DNA of 57,280 bases from contig JANXSM010000007.1 of the NCBI GenBank assembly GCA_025352665.1, positions 1 to 57,280 of the forward strand. Reading direction: 5' to 3'. The position numbers and the translations under genes were made by a program. The stretch is from Rhodospirillales bacterium. GTDB lineage: Bacteria; Pseudomonadota; Alphaproteobacteria; Acetobacterales; Acetobacteraceae. Below, one piece after another: positions 1 through 8,296 of the stretch. Position 1 is the first letter of the stretch. Every line of letters begins with the position of its first letter. The notes below the pieces were generated by a model that did no database searches, had not been told where the DNA came from, and saw only the letters and a list, made by a program, of their open reading frames with translations.

Positions 1-39
1 GGTCATACCCGCGGGTCATAACGACCCGCGGGTATGACC
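1..39. repeat. Perfect 17-bp inverted repeat with 5-nt loop
   Basis: Bases 1-17 are the exact reverse complement of 23-39, separated by ATAAC. The stem is very GC-rich and has no T-tract. It lies downstream of the 3' end of the minus-strand cyclase gene, so it could be a transcription barrier, a REP-like element, or part of a larger element cut off by the window edge. Confidence 0.7.
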
Positions 40-76
40 CCCTCATCACTCTCAAACATTCTTAAGCGAATGGTGT

Positions 77-120
77 CCAGAGGCTCTGCCTCTGGCAGGG
101 GTCAAGGGGGCGGCGCCCCC
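77..120. repeat. Two short GC hairpins after the minus-strand operon
   Basis: A 7-bp stem with 5-nt loop (77-95, CCAGAGG/CCTCTGG) is followed by a 6-bp G/C stem with 3-nt loop (106-120). Both lie just past the stop of the leftmost gene of the minus operon and may end its transcript, although there is no T-run. I believe similar paired hairpins are dispersed in Acetobacteraceae genomes; this was not checked. Confidence 0.5.
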
Positions 121-133
121 GTGCCTTACTTCC

Positions 134-913
134 TCAGCCGCCGACCAGGGCCAAAACCCGGCACGGACTGCCGGAGCCGCCTTTGATCTTAAGTGGCGGG
201 GTGATGATCACAGCTCCCGTGGCCGGCAGCTTGTCGAGGTTGGTCAGGCTGGCAAGGCCGAACTTGTTCGCCCCATGCATGAACGTGTGGCACGGAAACG
301 GCGGCGTGAAGCTATGCGCGGCGCCTGCATCGGTGCCCACTGTCTCGGTGCCGAAACCTGCCACATCGCGATCGTCCACCATGAACTTCACGCAGTCGGG
401 GTCAGGCCCTGGGCTTTGCGGACCGGTCTTGCCGACGTTGAGGAACGCATCCCCCGTGCGTCGCGACCAGCCGCTGCGCATCAGCACCCAGGCCCCCGCG
501 GGGATCCGACCATGCTCGGCCTCCCAAGCCAACAGCTTCGCTCGCATCAGCAAAAATGCGGGGTCGGCGGCACATTCCGCCTCTACATCGATCACGCAGG
601 CCGGCGCCACCAGCCGCCCCGGTGCGATGGTATCGGTCGTGCTGGCTGGCAAGCTGCGCCCGGTCATCCAATGAACGGGCGCGTCGAAATGCGTGCCGGT
701 GTGCTCACCCAGTGAAATATTGTTCCAGTACCAGGCTGGGCCTTTGTCGTCATAGGCGGAAACCTGTTCGATCCGGAACGGCGCCGATTGCGCGAACGGC
801 GGCGGCAGATTGATCACCACCGTCTCAGGCGACAGTTCCTGGCTGAGATCGACGACGCTGATAGCGCCAGACGACAATGCGGATGCAAACGCCTGCAGGA
901 CATCACTGGACAT
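134..913 (-). CDS. Cyclase-family hydrolase, isatin hydrolase-like (copy 1)
   Basis: A 259-residue member of the kynurenine formamidase/cyclase superfamily, the family that includes bacterial isatin hydrolases (isatin to isatinate, Mn-dependent). The metal/catalytic signature HTGTHFDAPVH is at residues 71-81 (His71, His75, Asp77, His81), preceded by a WYWNNISL segment; a FGTETVGTDAG segment lies near the C-terminus. No signal peptide, so cytoplasmic. It is the last gene of the minus operon, after a RidA gene. A paralogue with the same motifs is at 17871-18647 in the divergent operon. ATG start with an AGAGG about 9 nt upstream. Isatin as substrate is inferred from motif and context; another cyclic amide or an N-formyl compound is possible. 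Confidence 0.82.
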   Translation of the reverse strand: MSSDVLQAFASALSSGAISVVDLSQELSPETVVINLPPPFAQSAPFRIEQVSAYDDKGPAWYWNNISLGEHTGTHFDAPVHWMTGRSLPASTTDTIAPGRLVAPACVIDVEAECAADPAFLLMRAKLLAWEAEHGRIPAGAWVLMRSGWSRRTGDAFLNVGKTGPQSPGPDPDCVKFMVDDRDVAGFGTETVGTDAGAAHSFTPPFPCHTFMHGANKFGLASLTNLDKLPATGAVIITPPLKIKGGSGSPCRVLALVGG

Positions 914-973
914 GAAACGACCTCTCTTTGTCTTGTTGCAACAATGACCCAGGTGCGGCCAAGGATAAAGACC

Positions 974-1399
974 TTACTGCGGCAGAATAGCGGTGGCTTC
1001 TATCTCCACGCAGGCCTTTTCCTCCACCAGGCAGGTCACCCCCACCACCGCCATCGCCGGAAAATTCCGCCCCATCACCTCGCGCCACACGTCGCCGAGC
1101 GCCTTGCCCGCGTCCCGATACGCCGCCATATCGGTCACGAACCAGGTCAGCCTTGCCACGTGTTCCGGCCCGCCACCGGCCTGTGCCAGCACGACCAGGA
1201 TATTGAGCAGCGCCTGGCGCGTCTGCGCCACCAACCCGTCGGCGAACACGCCCTGCGCGTCCCAGCCGATCTGGCCGCTCAGCACCGCCACCCGCCCCTG
1301 GCCGACCATCCCGTTGGCATACCCCTTCGGCCGAGGCCATTCCGGCGGCTGCAGAATCACAAGGCCCGAGCCCTGCTGAAAATCTTTCACCTGGTGCAT
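974..1399 (-). CDS. RidA/YjgF-family deaminase
   Basis: A 141-residue RidA-type protein with the family's small alpha/beta fold; the segments GQIGWDAQG and IEATAILP are typical. Rid proteins hydrolyse enamines/imines to ketones and ammonia. The gene sits just downstream of the 2-aminobenzoyl-CoA monooxygenase/reductase gene and an SDR gene. That enzyme's known product, 2-amino-5-oxocyclohex-1-enecarboxyl-CoA, is itself an enamine, so the inferred role is release of the anthranilate nitrogen. The ATG has a GGGAG very close upstream. Family is secure; substrate is inference. Confidence 0.85.
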   Translation of the reverse strand: MHQVKDFQQGSGLVILQPPEWPRPKGYANGMVGQGRVAVLSGQIGWDAQGVFADGLVAQTRQALLNILVVLAQAGGGPEHVARLTWFVTDMAAYRDAGKALGDVWREVMGRNFPAMAVVGVTCLVEEKACVEIEATAILPQ

Positions 1400-1413
1400 C
1401 TCCCTGACTTTTC

Positions 1414-2196
1414 TTATCCGGTCATCACTTCGCCACCGGCGACTGCGATCGACTGTCCGGTCACCGCTGAAGCACCATCGCCTGCAAGATACAAGACAAG
1501 ATCAGCAACCTCCTGCGGCCACACCAGTCGTCCCTGCGGATTTGAAGCCGCCAGCGACTCTAGCGCCTGCGCAGCGGTACGACCGGTCTTGGCCACGATC
1601 GTCTCGATCGCCCGCACCGCCATCGGCGTATCCGTATAACCGGGGCAAACCGCATTGACTGTAATGCCAGTCCGCGCAAGCTCCAGCGCCAGCGCCCGCG
1701 TCAGTCCAACCACCCCATGTTTTGCAGCGACATAGGCGGCCACATAGGAATATCCGACCAGCCCCGCCGTCGAGGCGATGTTGACGATCCGCCCGAACCC
1801 TGCCGCGCGCATATCGGTCAGCACCGCCTGGCTGGTCAGGAACGTGCCCGTCAAATTCACTGCAATCGCCGCATTCCACTGCGAAAGCGTTATGCGCCCG
1901 AACGGTCCGCTCTCAGCGCCCCCCGCATTGTTCACCAACACCTGCACCGGGCCGTAAGTAGCCCGTGCCCGTGCCAGCCCGCCTGCCACTGAATCGGGCT
2001 CAGTCACGTCGAACGCGTCGATAACAGCAGCGCTTTCACCAAGCCGCTCGCCCAACGCCACCAACGCCGCACGTCCGCGCCCCGCAAGCGAAACCCGCGC
2101 ACCACCGGCGACAAACGCAGCGGCAATGGCCGCCCCGATGCCGCTGCCGGCACCGGTGACCAGAACATGCCGCGTGCTGAAGGGCAGGGCGGTCAC
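1414..2196 (-). CDS. Short-chain dehydrogenase/reductase
   Basis: A 260-residue classical SDR. The cofactor motif TGAGSGIG lies at about residues 14-21, NNAGG near 90, and the active site has the catalytic Ser followed by a YVAAK (Tyr-x3-Lys), so it should be active. It starts at a GTG overlapping the stop of the upstream monooxygenase/reductase by 4 nt (GTGA), indicating translational coupling. In this operon it may reduce or oxidise an alicyclic ring intermediate, or act as a 3-hydroxyacyl-CoA dehydrogenase after ring dearomatisation. The substrate is not readable from sequence. Confidence 0.85.
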   Translation of the reverse strand: MTALPFSTRHVLVTGAGSGIGAAIAAAFVAGGARVSLAGRGRAALVALGERLGESAAVIDAFDVTEPDSVAGGLARARATYGPVQVLVNNAGGAESGPFGRITLSQWNAAIAVNLTGTFLTSQAVLTDMRAAGFGRIVNIASTAGLVGYSYVAAYVAAKHGVVGLTRALALELARTGITVNAVCPGYTDTPMAVRAIETIVAKTGRTAAQALESLAASNPQGRLVWPQEVADLVLYLAGDGASAVTGQSIAVAGGEVMTG

Positions 2197-4499
2197 ACGC
2201 GCCCCGCGCGCGCCAGGCCGATCTCATACTGCCGCCGCGCCGCGACATACTGTTTCGGCCATTCCATCGAGGGTACATCGATCTTCGCCGCCTCATGCAG
2301 CGTCCAAGCCGGGTCCGCCAGATGCGGCCGCGCCACCGCACAAAGATCGGCGCGCCCCGCCGCGATGATCGAATTCACATGATCGGCCTCTGAAATAGCG
2401 CCGACCGCAACAGTGGGAATGCCAATCTCGTTGCGGATCTTGTCAGCAAACGGTGTCTGATACAGCCGCCCATAAACCGGATGATCGTCGCTCCACACCT
2501 GGCCCGACGAACAATCCACGAGATCAGCACCAGCTTGCTTGAACATCGCCGCAAACGCCGCAGCCTCCTCCGGCGTGTTCCCCCCGTCCGCCCAGTCATG
2601 ACAGGACAGGCGCACGAACATCGGCAGATGCGCCGGCCACACCGCGCGCACCGCACGGAACACCTCAAGCGGATAACGCGCCCGACCCGCCAGATCGCCA
2701 CCATAAAGATCGGACCGCACATTGGTCAGCGGCGACAGGAAACTCGACAGTAAATAGCCATGGGCGCAGTGCAGCTCAAGAACATCGAAACCCGCCGCCA
2801 CACCGCGCGTGGCTGCAGCCACGAAATCCGCCGTCACCCGGTCCATGTCCGACCGGTCCATCTCACGCGGCATCACGCCCCCCGTCAGGTAAGGCACAGC
2901 GGATGCAGAAATCAGCGGCCAGTTCCCCGAAACCAGTGGCTGATCCATCCCCTCCCAAGCCACCCGGGTAGACCCCTTGCGCCCGGCATGGCCCAGCTGC
3001 AGCCCCGCCTTCGCAGGTGTCGTATGGATGAAGTCGACCAGCCGGCGAAACCCATCCGCCTGCGCATCGTTCCATAGTCCAAGACAGCCTGGCGTGATCC
3101 GCGCGTCGGCAGACACGCAGGTCATTTCAGCAAACACCAGCCCGGCACCCCCCATCGCCCGCGCGCCGAGATGCACCAGATGGAAGTCGCCGGGCATGCC
3201 CTCCGTCGCCGAATACACCGCCATCGGCGACACCACCACGCGATTGGGAAAGGTCACGTCGCGCAGCGTGAACGGCGTGAACATTGGCGGCACCACCCGC
3301 CCCGAATTGCTCGGCGCCACACCGCAGCGCGCGGCAAACCATCGCTCGTAGCCTTCCAGCCATTCCTTGTCGCGCAGCCGCAGGTTCTCATGGCTGATCC
3401 GCTGCGATCGGGTCAGCAACGAATACATGAACTGCTCCGGCTCCAGCGTGTCGGCATAACGATACCCGGCGACCTCGAACCATTCCATCGCATTGCGCGC
3501 GGCATTTTGGATGCGAATCACATCGATCGCGCGCACCGCCTCGTATTCCCGCAGCACCGCGGGAATATCGGCAGTCGTATCCCCCAGCAACGTGAACTGC
3601 CGCGCCAGCTCGATGGCATCTTCCAACGCCAACTTGGTGCCGGACCCTATGGCAAAATGCGCGGTATGGGCTGCATCGCCCATGAGCACCACATGGCTGT
3701 TGCCGTTGAAATGGCTCCAATGGCCGCACACCAGTCGCGTGAAGTTCAACCACGCCGACCCACGCAGATGCCTCGCATTGGTCATCAGCTTGGAGCCGTC
3801 GAGCACCTCGGAAAACAATGCTTCGCAGAACGCGATCGATTCGCCCTGACTCGCCTGGTCCAGCCCATGCGCCAGGAAGTTCTCCTCCGTGGTCTCCACG
3901 ATGAAGGTCGACGTCGTGTCGTTGAACTTGTAGATATGCGCCTGAAACCAGCCATGCTCGGTGCGACGGAAATCGAAGGTGAAGGCATCGAACGAGCGAT
4001 CCACCCCCAACCAGATATAGCGGTTCGGTCGCACCAACAGATCCGGCTTGAACACATCCGCATATTTTTGCCGGATCCGCGAATTCACCCCATCGCATGC
4101 GATGATCAGATCGGCCTCGGGGAAATCCGCGTCCGACTCTACGTCGCGCTCGAATACCAGTTCCACACCCACCGCCTCGCAGCGCGCCTGCAGGATGTTG
4201 AGCATCTGCTTGCGCCCGATCCCCACGAACCCGTGGCCGGTGGTGCGCATGCGGCGCCCCTTGATGAGGACCTCGATGTCGTCCCAATGATTGAACGCCG
4301 CCTCAATCTCGGCTGCCGTCTCCGGGTCCCACACCCGCATGTTCTGCATCGTGGCGTCGGAGAACACCACGCCCCAGCCGAACGTGTCATACGGCTTGTT
4401 GCGCTCTACAACAGTCACGTGATGGCCAGTATTCAGCTTCTTCATTAGAAGGGCAAAATACAGTCCCGCCGGGCCGCCGCCGATGCAGACGATGCGCAA
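2193..4499 (-). CDS. Bifunctional aryl-CoA monooxygenase/reductase (2-aminobenzoyl-CoA or salicylyl-CoA type)
   Basis: A 768-residue two-domain flavoprotein. Residues ~1-380 form an FAD monooxygenase (GGGPAG at 8-13, GDAAH near 275). Residues ~410-760 form an Old Yellow Enzyme-type FMN domain starting near FTPFTLRDV, with [11 protein letters not shown] and RSDLYGG. This architecture is that of 2-aminobenzoyl-CoA monooxygenase/reductase, which hydroxylates and then reduces the ring of anthraniloyl-CoA; close homologues are annotated salicylyl-CoA 5-hydroxylase. The RidA, isatin hydrolase and 2-oxoacid oxidoreductase genes nearby favour 2-aminobenzoyl-CoA. The start is a TTG with GGAG 9 nt upstream. 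It follows livF by 14 nt and overlaps the next SDR gene. Confidence 0.88.
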   Translation of the reverse strand: MRIVCIGGGPAGLYFALLMKKLNTGHHVTVVERNKPYDTFGWGVVFSDATMQNMRVWDPETAAEIEAAFNHWDDIEVLIKGRRMRTTGHGFVGIGRKQMLNILQARCEAVGVELVFERDVESDADFPEADLIIACDGVNSRIRQKYADVFKPDLLVRPNRYIWLGVDRSFDAFTFDFRRTEHGWFQAHIYKFNDTTSTFIVETTEENFLAHGLDQASQGESIAFCEALFSEVLDGSKLMTNARHLRGSAWLNFTRLVCGHWSHFNGNSHVVLMGDAAHTAHFAIGSGTKLALEDAIELARQFTLLGDTTADIPAVLREYEAVRAIDVIRIQNAARNAMEWFEVAGYRYADTLEPEQFMYSLLTRSQRISHENLRLRDKEWLEGYERWFAARCGVAPSNSGRVVPPMFTPFTLRDVTFPNRVVVSPMAVYSATEGMPGDFHLVHLGARAMGGAGLVFAEMTCVSADARITPGCLGLWNDAQADGFRRLVDFIHTTPAKAGLQLGHAGRKGSTRVAWEGMDQPLVSGNWPLISASAVPYLTGGVMPREMDRSDMDRVTADFVAAATRGVAAGFDVLELHCAHGYLLSSFLSPLTNVRSDLYGGDLAGRARYPLEVFRAVRAVWPAHLPMFVRLSCHDWADGGNTPEEAAAFAAMFKQAGADLVDCSSGQVWSDDHPVYGRLYQTPFADKIRNEIGIPTVAVGAISEADHVNSIIAAGRADLCAVARPHLADPAWTLHEAAKIDVPSMEWPKQYVAARRQYEIGLARAGRV

Positions 4500-4513
4500 T
4501 TGCCTTACTCCGA

Positions 4514-5281
4514 TTACAGTGGAACGGCAGGTGCCGGCGTCCGGTCGGCCGTCGCCACGCCAAGATATGCCTCGATGACACGCTCGTTGTGCGCGAGCTC
4601 AGCCGCCGGTCCCTCGAGCACGAAACAACCAGCTTCCATCACATAGCCGTAATCGGCGATCTTCAAGGCCGCGCGGGCATTCTGCTCAACCAGCAGCACC
4701 GAAACGCCACGCGCCCGCAGGCTCTCGATGGTACGGAATATGTCGCGCATCACCAAGGGCGCCAACCCCAGGCTCGGCTCGTCCAGCAGCAGCAGCCGCG
4801 GCCGCGCCATCAACGCCCGCCCCATCGCCAGCATCTGTCGCTCACCGCCCGAAAGCGTCGATGCAGGCTGCATCCGCCGCTCTGCCAAACGCGGAAACAG
4901 CGCGTAGATTTCCGCAAGATCGTCGGCCTGGTCACGCGTACCCCGCCGCCATCGATCGAACCCACCCAGCGCCAGATTATCCGCCACCGACATGCTCGTG
5001 AACAACTCGCGCTTCTCTGGGATCAACCCCATGCCAGCCCGCACCAGCGCCTCTACGCTTGGTGCCCGCATCGGCGCCCCACCGAAATAAGCGACCTCAC
5101 CGGCCAGCGGCAGCAGCCCCATCAACGCCGACAGCAGCGTCGTCTTGCCCGCCCCGTTGGGCCCGACGATGGTGACAACCTCGCCCTCGCGAATGCGCAA
5201 CGAAACATCCTGCACCGCGGCGATCTTGCCATAACGAACCGTCACCTGGCGGGCGTCGAGCAGAAGGCCAGGAGTTGTCAC
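4514..5281 (-). CDS. livF: Branched-chain-type ABC transporter ATPase LivF
   Basis: A 255-residue ABC ATPase with Walker [10 protein letters not shown] near residue 40, signature LSGGERQ and Walker B LLLLDEP. The [12 protein letters not shown] segment is typical of LivF. It energises a HAAT-family importer with the LivM-LivG fusion and LivH encoded upstream. The GTG start overlaps the stop of the fusion gene by 4 nt. Liv-type systems are often recruited for aromatic acids, so uptake of the indolic substrate is the likely job; the binding protein is encoded in the divergent operon at 19380-20528. Confidence 0.9.
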   Translation of the reverse strand: MTTPGLLLDARQVTVRYGKIAAVQDVSLRIREGEVVTIVGPNGAGKTTLLSALMGLLPLAGEVAYFGGAPMRAPSVEALVRAGMGLIPEKRELFTSMSVADNLALGGFDRWRRGTRDQADDLAEIYALFPRLAERRMQPASTLSGGERQMLAMGRALMARPRLLLLDEPSLGLAPLVMRDIFRTIESLRARGVSVLLVEQNARAALKIADYGYVMEAGCFVLEGPAAELAHNERVIEAYLGVATADRTPAPAVPL

Positions 5282-7044
5282 GCGACACTCCCCAGATAGG
5301 CTTCCTGCACCTGTGCGTCGTTCTGCACCTGCGCCGGCGTGCCGGCCGCGATCACCCGGCCAAACTCCATGACCACAACCCGGTCGGCCAGCCCCATCAC
5401 GAAATCCATATCGTGCTCAACCAACAGAATGGCCAGCCCCTCCGCCCGCAGCTCGCGCAGGAAACCCGCGAGTATCTGCTTCTCCTGATGCCGCAGCCCC
5501 GCCGCTGGTTCATCAAGCAGCAGCACGCGCGGATCGCCCGCCAAAGCGCGCGCGATTTCAACAATACGCTGCTGTCCCAACGCCAGGCTGCCAGCCTCGC
5601 TCCAGGCCAACCCATCCAGCCCCACTCGCCGCAACTGCCGGAGCGCCTCCGCCAGAAGCCCGGCTTCCTCTCGCCGGTTCAGCCGCAGCATTGCCACCAG
5701 CATACCGCTGCGCCCGCGCAAATGGGCGCCGAGCGCCACATTCTCGATCACCGACATATCGCCGATCAGCCGCACATGCTGAAAGCTACGCCCCACGCCG
5801 CGCCGCGCGATCTCGCAGCCCGAGCAGCCACGGATGGAGGCCCCCGACAGCATGAAGTCGCCCGCATCCGCCGCGGTCACGCCGGTCACCAGGTCAAAGA
5901 ACGTGCTCTTGCCCGCCCCGTTCGGCCCGATCAGCGCGACGATCTCGCCCGAACGCACTGCCAGCCCCACATCCACGTTGGCGATCACCCCGCCAAACGC
6001 CTTGCGCGCGCCAACAACTTCCAGCGCCGGCCCATCGGCTAAAAACACTGCCCGCTTGGCAAGGGGCTCAGCGGGGTCAATGGCATGTGCCGCGATAGCA
6101 CTCCACCCAAGTGCCGATTGCAGCCGCGGCAACAACCCCGCCGAGGCGAACTGGAACAGCAGAATAACCACGCCGCCGAACACCACGCTCTCAAAGTTGC
6201 CAGACATCCCGAACAACTCCGGCAACCGCGCCTGCAGCAGCGGCTTCAGCAGCGTCACCAGCCCAGCGCCCACCACCGCACCCCACAACAGGTTGGCGCC
6301 GCCGAGCACTGCCATGAACAGGTACTCGATGCCCTGCGCCAGCGAAAACGGCGACGGATTCACGAAGCGTTGGAAATAGGCATAGAACCAGCCAACAAAG
6401 CCTGCGAGGACGCAGGACAGAATGAACACCGCCGACTTGGCCGCAGCGATATCCACGCCCATTGCCTCCGCCATTGCGGCCTCATCGCGCAAGGCGCGAA
6501 TGGCACGCCCAATACGGCTGTCGAGCAGGTTGCCCAGCGCCCAAATCAATCCGAGCACCACCAGCCAGACGAAAGCATAGTTCGGCATTGCACGTGTGAA
6601 AGCAAAACCAAAAAGCATCAGCGGCGGCAGTCCCGAAAGCCCGCTTTGTCCACCAGTGATATCAAGGCCGCCGAACAGAAAGAACATCGCCGTGCCAAAC
6701 GCAATCGTCGCCAACGACAGATAATGCCCAGACAGCCGCACCATCACCAGGGCGCCCACCCAGGCGCAACAGCCGGTCGCCAGCAGTGCCATGGGCATGG
6801 TGAGCCAAGGCGACAGCCCCGCGCGCAGCGTGGCGATGGCCGAGACATAGGCGCCAATTCCAACAAAGGCCGCCTGCCCAAAGGACGACAACCCTGCTTT
6901 GCCGGTCAAAAGCACCAACCCCAGCGCAACAATCGCGGAAAGCCCGACATAGGTCAGCAACGAAAGCTGATATTCGCCGAGCACCATCGGGGCCGTAGCA
7001 ACCGCCAGCACCGCAAGCCCTGTGGCAACTTGCCGCGGTTTCAT
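5278..7044 (-). CDS. Fused ABC permease-ATPase (LivM-LivG)
   Basis: A 588-residue fusion. Residues ~1-320 are a LivM-type permease with about eight to ten membrane segments and the conserved EAA-like region (GIDIAAAK-type loop). Residues ~345-588 are a LivG-type ATPase with Walker A GPNGAGKST, a degenerate signature SLALGQQR and Walker B LLLDEPAAGL. Permease-ATPase fusions are known in this transporter family. The gene overlaps livH by ATGA and livF by GTGA, so the three proteins are probably made in fixed ratio. Cytoplasmic membrane; the predicted cargo is an indolic or aromatic acid (inference). Confidence 0.9.
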   Translation of the reverse strand: MKPRQVATGLAVLAVATAPMVLGEYQLSLLTYVGLSAIVALGLVLLTGKAGLSSFGQAAFVGIGAYVSAIATLRAGLSPWLTMPMALLATGCCAWVGALVMVRLSGHYLSLATIAFGTAMFFLFGGLDITGGQSGLSGLPPLMLFGFAFTRAMPNYAFVWLVVLGLIWALGNLLDSRIGRAIRALRDEAAMAEAMGVDIAAAKSAVFILSCVLAGFVGWFYAYFQRFVNPSPFSLAQGIEYLFMAVLGGANLLWGAVVGAGLVTLLKPLLQARLPELFGMSGNFESVVFGGVVILLFQFASAGLLPRLQSALGWSAIAAHAIDPAEPLAKRAVFLADGPALEVVGARKAFGGVIANVDVGLAVRSGEIVALIGPNGAGKSTFFDLVTGVTAADAGDFMLSGASIRGCSGCEIARRGVGRSFQHVRLIGDMSVIENVALGAHLRGRSGMLVAMLRLNRREEAGLLAEALRQLRRVGLDGLAWSEAGSLALGQQRIVEIARALAGDPRVLLLDEPAAGLRHQEKQILAGFLRELRAEGLAILLVEHDMDFVMGLADRVVVMEFGRVIAAGTPAQVQNDAQVQEAYLGSVA

Positions 7045-8048
7045 CGCGCTTTCGCCATCGACCGCCAGAGCAGAATGGGAATGATCAAGGCGAACACGAT
7101 CGTCTCCTTGAACCCGCTGGCATAAAACGAGGCGAAACTCTCCAGCAGGCCCACACCAAAAGCGCCGATCCCTGCCAGCGGAAAGCTGGCAAGACCGCCC
7201 AGAATGCCGGCCACGAACCCTTTGAGCCCCAACAGAAACCCACTGTCATAGTAGATCGTCGTCGCGCCCGAGATCAGAATGCCCGAAATCGCGCCGATTA
7301 CAGCCGCCACCAGGAACGCGGTTTCGCCCGCCAGCTCCGCCGAAATGCCCATCAACCGTGCTCCGATCGGGTTGATCGCAGCCGCTCGCATCGCCTTTCC
7401 GTAAAAGCTTCGTTCAGAGATCACGTAAAGCCCACCAACCAGCACGGCGCAACTCAACAGAATTACGATCGTCTGCGCCTGCACGGGCACCCCGAACAAC
7501 GAAACCGAGGCATCTATCAAAGGCGCCGCGCGCACGCCTTCGGGACCAAAGAAGTACAGACCCAACCCAAGCATCACCAGATGATGCGCCACGGCCACGA
7601 TCAGCAGCACCAGAGACGACGCCTGCGCGATGCGGCGATAGACGATGCGATACAGCAGCGGCCCCATGCAAGCGACCAAAGCGACCGTGATCAGCAAATC
7701 GACAAGGGCCGGCAGCCCAAAACGGGCGCTCACTGCCGCCAGCCCCGCGAGCCCCACCGGTGCCAGGCTACGCCGCACCACGGAGACCAAACCGCCAAAC
7801 CCCTCGCGCAGCAGGTCGATAAAACCTGCTCCTGCCACGAGCGCCAGCAGCAAGCCCACGGTCCCCGGGGTGTGACCCTCCCGCAATGCCACATAAGTCA
7901 GTGCGGCATAGGAGATGAATTCGCCCTGAGGAATGAAAATGATGCGCGTCACCGCAAACACCAGCACCAAGGCAATAGCCAACAGACAATAGATGGCGCC
8001 GTTGGCAAGGCCGTCCTGGGTCAGATAGGCCGCGACGAAAGCGTTCAC
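7041..8048 (-). CDS. livH: Branched-chain-type ABC transporter permease LivH
   Basis: A 335-residue LivH-family permease with multiple hydrophobic helices and the typical opening DGLANGAIYCLLAIALVLVF and late GFVAGILGGL. It is the first gene of the minus operon. Its start is a GTG with GGAG 7 nt upstream. The candidate regulator site at 8074-8093 lies only ~25 nt above the start codon, well placed to block transcription. It pairs with the LivM half of the fusion to form the channel. The protein is slightly long for LivH because of an extended loop after the second helix. Confidence 0.9.
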   Translation of the reverse strand: MNAFVAAYLTQDGLANGAIYCLLAIALVLVFAVTRIIFIPQGEFISYAALTYVALREGHTPGTVGLLLALVAGAGFIDLLREGFGGLVSVVRRSLAPVGLAGLAAVSARFGLPALVDLLITVALVACMGPLLYRIVYRRIAQASSLVLLIVAVAHHLVMLGLGLYFFGPEGVRAAPLIDASVSLFGVPVQAQTIVILLSCAVLVGGLYVISERSFYGKAMRAAAINPIGARLMGISAELAGETAFLVAAVIGAISGILISGATTIYYDSGFLLGLKGFVAGILGGLASFPLAGIGAFGVGLLESFASFYASGFKETIVFALIIPILLWRSMAKAR

Positions 8049-8073
8049 GCGCGTGCTCCATCGGCCGGAGGAA

Positions 8074-8093
8074 ATGCTTCATATCTAAAGCAT
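8074..8093. promoter_or_regulatory. Imperfect palindrome, candidate MarR operator (site 1)
   Basis: A 20-bp imperfect palindrome with perfect 6-bp arms (ATGCTT...AAGCAT) in the divergent livH/oxidoreductase intergenic region. A 16-bp stretch of it (8075-8090) recurs at 8193-8208 with 14 of 16 identities in the same orientation. A TTGACA on the minus strand (8110-8115) could be the -35 of the livH promoter, though no good -10 is visible. The size suits MarR dimers, and a marR gene is in the plus operon. Confidence 0.55.
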
Positions 8094-8181
8094 CATAGCC
8101 GGCTAAACCTGTCAACAACGACCTGCGAACCATGCAACGATACCACGAAACCTATTTAAACCGCCGTTGAAAAGATCGTGC

Positions 8182-8209
8182 TTGACGGGAACTGCTTCAC
8201 TTCTAAAGT
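8182..8209 (+). promoter_or_regulatory. Candidate sigma70 promoter with overlapping regulator site 2
   Basis: TTGACG at 8182-8187 and TAAAGT at 8204-8209 are spaced by 16 nt, a plausible housekeeping promoter for the plus operon that starts at 8297. The second copy of the 16-bp repeat (8193-8208) fills the spacer and covers the -10. A regulator bound there would exclude RNA polymerase. Inferred from pattern only. Confidence 0.45.
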
Positions 8210-8296
8210 TAATTTTGAGAGGATTTGGCTCTGCCGCGAGGCGCCCGGGCGGCGTTCGCACTATTGCTGTTTTTCACCCAGCCGGAGGGTTTGAGG

